From: Deltaproteobacteria bacterium
Lineage (GTDB): Bacteria; Desulfobacterota; Desulfuromonadia; Geobacterales; DSM-12255
Direction: 5' to 3'
DNA: 9,145 nt
Assembly: GCA_017861215.1 (NCBI GenBank)
Contig: JAGFXN010000042.1
Location: 1 to 9,145 of the forward strand
This document shows positions 6,733 to 9,145 of this stretch, piece by piece. Position numbers and translations under genes: made by a program. The notes beneath the pieces were generated by a model, which did not search any database, had not been told where the DNA came from, and was given only the letters and a program-made list of their open reading frames with translations. The number at the start of each line of letters is the position of its first letter. The stretch's first letter is position 1.

Positions 6733-6773
6733 AAAAAGAGTGCATACCATCAGGGTGCACTCTTTTTCTTTTT
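6733..6773 (+). terminator. Intrinsic terminator after the tRNA, directly upstream of the Nif3 gene
   Basis: AAAAAGAGTGCA (6733-6744) pairs perfectly with TGCACTCTTTTT (6756-6767) around an 11-nt loop, and CTTTTT follows. The 12-bp stem and long T-tract make this a strong rho-independent terminator for the tRNA transcript. It ends only 5 nt before the next start codon, so it may also act on, or in, the leader of the downstream gene. Confidence 0.9.
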
Positions 6774-6778
6774 AAGGC

Positions 6779-7897
6779 ATGTTAACGGCTAAACTCTCTG
6801 ACATAATTGGAATCATTAACAAAATAGCCCCACCCCATCTGGCGGAAGAGTGGGATAATGTCGGACTCCAGGTCGGCGACCCTGCTGCGGTCATCGAAAG
6901 ACTCATGGTCTCCCTGGATCCCGGGTCTGCTGCGGTAGACGCGGCAATCAGCCACTCCTGCCAGCTCCTTCTCACCCATCACCCGTTACTGTTCAAGCCG
7001 CTCAAAAGAATTTCCACTGCTGACGCAACCGGTGCCATTGTGCATACAGCCATTCGCAGCAGTCTCGCCATTGCTTCACTGCATACCAATTATGATACCG
7101 TCACTAACGGTGTCAACGATCTTCTGGCAGCCGCTCTCGGGCTTGCCGACTGTCGCCCGCTCAAGATTTCCCACCGCGAGGAACTGCTGAAACTGGTGGT
7201 TTTTGTCCCCGTGACCCATCAGCAGCAACTGCTTGAGGCGCTGCTCAAGTTCAGCAGTATGCCGGGCAATTATACGGAATGCTCTTTCAGCAGCGCTGGC
7301 ACAGGCACTTTCAAGCCTCTGGCTGCAGCAAAACCGTATATCGGCACTGCCGGGGTCAGGGAAAGCGTTGCGGAAAACAGGGTGGAACTGCTGCTGAGGA
7401 AATCTGATCTGCAGCCGGCACTCAAGGCAGTGCGGGCAGCACATCCCTATGAAGAACCTGCGGTCGATATTATCCCGCTGCTCAATGAAGGCGGCGGTCT
7501 GGGACTGGGCCGCATCTGCGATCTTGACTCGCCGCTGCTTCTGGATGAGTTCGCCGCTTTGGTGAAAGAGCGTTTGCACCTTGCCGCGCTGCGCATGGTC
7601 GGCAGCAGGGGAAGAAAGATTTCCCGTATCGCACTGTGCGGCGGCAGCGGCGCCTCCCTGCTGCGGGAGGCGGCCAGGCAGGGGGCTGATCTGCTTGTTA
7701 CCGGCGACATCAAGTACCACGAAGCGCAAGAGGCAGAATCACTCGGCATGGCGCTTCTTGATGCCGGTCACTTTGCCACGGAGCGATTGATGATTGAAGG
7801 GCTTTCCCGGCAGATGGAAAGCGAGTTTGCCGTACGAAAGCTTGCGGTGCAGGTGGTGCGATGCAGTGCAGAGAGTGACCCGTTTGCATTTGTCTGA
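6779..7897 (+). CDS. Nif3-like dinuclear metal centre protein
   Basis: This is a member of the Nif3/YbgI/YqfO family (Pfam NIF3), toroidal proteins with a two-metal site whose biochemical role is poorly defined. At 372 aa it is the long form, with an inserted PII/CutA-like domain between two Nif3 halves. The start MLTAKLSDIIGIINKIAPPH and LAEEWDNVGLQVGDP (21-35) are typical. Likely metal ligands are His67 and His68 in LLTHHPLL, Asp106 in HTNYDTVTNGVNDLL, and His331 and Glu335 in DAGHFATE. The insert (about 136-235) includes YIGTAGVRESVAENRVE and HPYEEPAVDIIPL. KYHEAQEAESLG (312-323) is also characteristic. The only Shine-Dalgarno-like sequence, AAGG at 6774-6777, is one nucleotide from ATG 6779, which is too close to work well. 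The gene leads into the zinc-ribbon gene after 38 nt. Confidence 0.95.
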   Translation: MLTAKLSDIIGIINKIAPPHLAEEWDNVGLQVGDPAAVIERLMVSLDPGSAAVDAAISHSCQLLLTHHPLLFKPLKRISTADATGAIVHTAIRSSLAIASLHTNYDTVTNGVNDLLAAALGLADCRPLKISHREELLKLVVFVPVTHQQQLLEALLKFSSMPGNYTECSFSSAGTGTFKPLAAAKPYIGTAGVRESVAENRVELLLRKSDLQPALKAVRAAHPYEEPAVDIIPLLNEGGGLGLGRICDLDSPLLLDEFAALVKERLHLAALRMVGSRGRKISRIALCGGSGASLLREAARQGADLLVTGDIKYHEAQEAESLGMALLDAGHFATERLMIEGLSRQMESEFAVRKLAVQVVRCSAESDPFAFV

Positions 7898-7935
7898 CGC
7901 GGATTCTGATAATAAAGCAGGAGAGGAGACAATTT

Positions 7936-8652
7936 GTGCGTACCAAACTAATGATTCTGGAGGACCTGCAGGAACTGGATCTGAAATCTGACGGCAGTCA
8001 GGCGAGAATTCAGGATGCTCTTGCCGAGATTGAGTCGCTTGACGGGCGGATTCAGGAAGTGCAGTCGGCGGTCGAGGCAAAAAAAGCAGAAATTGCCGCC
8101 ATGGAAGCGGAACGGCTGGCCCTGGAAGATAATCTGGCAGTAGAAAATGCCAATATCGTCCGCTCTGAAGCCAATCTCAAAGGGATCACCACCCAGAAAG
8201 AGTATCAGGCTGTCAATAAGGAGATCGCTTCGGCGAAAAAACTCATTATTGAGCTGGAAGATCAGCTGCTGCAGAAGATCAGCCGCCTGGAAGAAAGCAA
8301 TGCCGAGCTTTCTTCCATGGAAGTCGATCTGCAGGCCCTTGCCGAAAATCTGGGGGTGCAGAAAGCTGACATCAGGGCACGGATCGAAAGCGAAGAGACC
8401 TCTGCCGCTGCTGCTGCAAAAGTGCGGCAGGAGACAGTCAAGGCGATCCCGGCCGGCATGCTCAGGCAGTATGAGAAGCTGCGGCAAAATCGCCGGGGAA
8501 TCGCCATTGTCGAGGCGCGGGATGGCGGCTGTCTCGGCTGCAACATGCACATCCCGCCGCAGCTGTATAACAACCTCTTTCGCGGGGAAGAGCTGATTAC
8601 CTGTCCGCACTGCCAGAGAATGCTGGTGCTGAAACAGGAACAACAGGGATAG
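7936..8652 (+). CDS. Coiled-coil C4-type zinc-ribbon protein (DUF164 / zf-RING_7 family)
   Basis: The 238-aa protein has a long charged, heptad-like helical region (about 5-165, rich in E, A, K, L and Q). A C-terminal four-cysteine zinc ribbon follows: Cys199 and Cys202 in GGCLGC, Cys223 and Cys226 in TCPHC. This architecture matches the DUF164 family, which has a coiled-coil hairpin plus zinc ribbon and a suspected nucleic-acid or protein-interaction role that is not established. The GTG at 7936 has AGGAG at 7924-7928 with 7-nt spacing, so the start is well supported. From what I know of other bacteria, this family is often encoded beside Nif3, as here, and near RNase H or rnpB. That suggests a shared but undefined RNA-related function. 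It has no signal peptide or membrane segment. Confidence 0.9.
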   Translation: MRTKLMILEDLQELDLKSDGSQARIQDALAEIESLDGRIQEVQSAVEAKKAEIAAMEAERLALEDNLAVENANIVRSEANLKGITTQKEYQAVNKEIASAKKLIIELEDQLLQKISRLEESNAELSSMEVDLQALAENLGVQKADIRARIESEETSAAAAAKVRQETVKAIPAGMLRQYEKLRQNRRGIAIVEARDGGCLGCNMHIPPQLYNNLFRGEELITCPHCQRMLVLKQEQQG

Positions 8653-8663
8653 CGATACGGTTT

Positions 8664-9050
8664 GGTTGAAGTAGATCAGGCAGTCGCCGCATTACCCATG
8701 GTAATGGGGAGGAAAGTCCGGGCTCCACAGGGTATGGTGCTGGATAACGTCCAGCGGGGGTGACCCCAGGGATAGTGCCACAGAGAGAAGTCCGCCTGCC
8801 GGAGCCGTAGTGAAGGCAGGTAAGGGTGAAAGGGTGAGGTAAGAGCTCACCGGGTCCGGCGGTGACGTCGGATGCCAGGTAAACCCCACCAGGAGCAAGA
8901 CCTAATAGGGGAGCGTTAAGGGCGGCCCGTCCATGCTCCCGGGTTGGTCGCTTGAGGTCGTCGGTAACGACGATCCTAGATGAATGACTGGCGCCTGCCT
9001 TCAGGTAACTGGAGGCAGGAACAGGACCCGGCTTACGATCTGCTTCAACC
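8664..9050 (+). ncRNA. rnpB: RNase P RNA (bacterial A type)
   Basis: This is the catalytic RNA of RNase P, which removes 5' leaders from precursor tRNAs. The P1 helix is clear: GGTTGAAGTAGATC at the 5' end pairs with GATCTGCTTCAACC at the 3' end with one G-U, and it can extend to 8662-9052. Conserved core segments are GAGGAAAGTCCGGGCTCC (8709-8726), GAGCAAGACCTAATAGGG (8893-8910), the L15 GGU (8942-8944) that pairs with the tRNA 3' end, AGATGAATGACTGG near 8978, and ACAGGACCCGGCTTAC near 9021-9036. Length (about 387 nt) fits A-type RNAs. Six T residues (9053-9058) follow P1 and probably help 3' end formation. The 5' end lies 11 nt after the zinc-ribbon stop. I see no strong promoter in that gap, so transcription may start inside or upstream of that gene. 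Confidence 0.97.
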
Positions 9051-9069
9051 AATTTTTTACGGAGTTTCT

Positions 9070-9145
9070 GTGACTGATCCGGAGGCATGGGCAGCGGCGG
9101 CGGCAGCTGTGCAGGCCGAATATGCCGCTTTGCCGCCCATGCTCA
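9070..9145 (+). CDS. 5' end of an unidentified gene (partial)
   Basis: GTG 9070-9072 is preceded by GGAG (9061-9064) with a 5-nt spacer and opens a frame to the window edge. The visible residues are MTDPEAWAAAAAAVQAEYAALPPML, alanine-rich and probably helical. Twenty-five residues are too few to name a family. The start lies 11 nt after the T-tract that follows rnpB. Confidence 0.6.
   Translation, partial: MTDPEAWAAAAAAVQAEYAALPPML

Noticed and set aside
8597..9088. Minus-strand open frame of 163 codons across rnpB
   Set aside because: It is antisense to a well-supported structured RNA, and its translation is P/S/R-rich and featureless.
9086..9144. Inverted similarity between GCATGGGC and GCCCATGC at the right edge
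   Set aside because: It falls within the alanine-rich coding start, is short, and the GC-rich repeats arise from Ala/Pro codons.
1..9145. Mobile element, CRISPR array or defence island
   Set aside because: No transposase, integrase, att-like repeat at the tRNA, spaced direct repeats or toxin-antitoxin genes are visible; the genes are largely housekeeping.

Overview
This 9.1 kb window is a GC-rich bacterial chromosome segment. Every gene I can support is on the + strand. Gene content and order suggest a deltaproteobacterium of the Geobacter/Desulfuromonadales type: gatB, a small membrane methyltransferase, a radical SAM protein, a solitary GspE/PilB-type ATPase, and a Nif3 / C4 zinc-ribbon / rnpB cluster. 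The taxonomic guess is inferred from content and style; no 16S rRNA gene is present.

Layout. (1) Bases 1-43 hold the tail of an unrecognised gene. (2) Bases 117-3400 are a tight three-gene run. It starts with gatB (amidotransferase subunit B), then an isoprenylcysteine/phospholipid methyltransferase-like membrane protein that seems to lack an AUG/GUG/UUG start, then a radical SAM protein of unknown function. Junctions are 2 and 6 nt. The last gene's stop codon lies in a 4 x 7 bp tandem repeat. (3) After about 160 bp of non-coding DNA comes a complete GspE/PilB-family secretion/pilus ATPase with no pilus or secretion neighbours, then an RlmL-like THUMP rRNA methyltransferase. (4) A consensus-like sigma70 promoter drives a CAU-anticodon tRNA, read here as tRNA-Ile2. 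A perfect 12-bp intrinsic terminator follows and ends 5 nt before the next start codon. (5) A Nif3-family dinuclear-metal protein, a coiled-coil C4 zinc-ribbon protein and RNase P RNA (rnpB) follow closely. (6) A gene running off the right edge begins just after rnpB.

How the genes fit together. Translation and RNA maturation is the dominant theme: GatB (aminoacyl-tRNA transamidation), RlmL-like (23S rRNA m2G), tRNA-Ile2 and RNase P RNA. The parts that do not fit are the membrane methyltransferase plus radical SAM pair and the orphan ATPase. I see no transposase, integrase, CRISPR array or other sign of a mobile element. I cannot demonstrate a new defence or biosynthetic system. The best candidate for undescribed biology is the methyltransferase/radical SAM pair.
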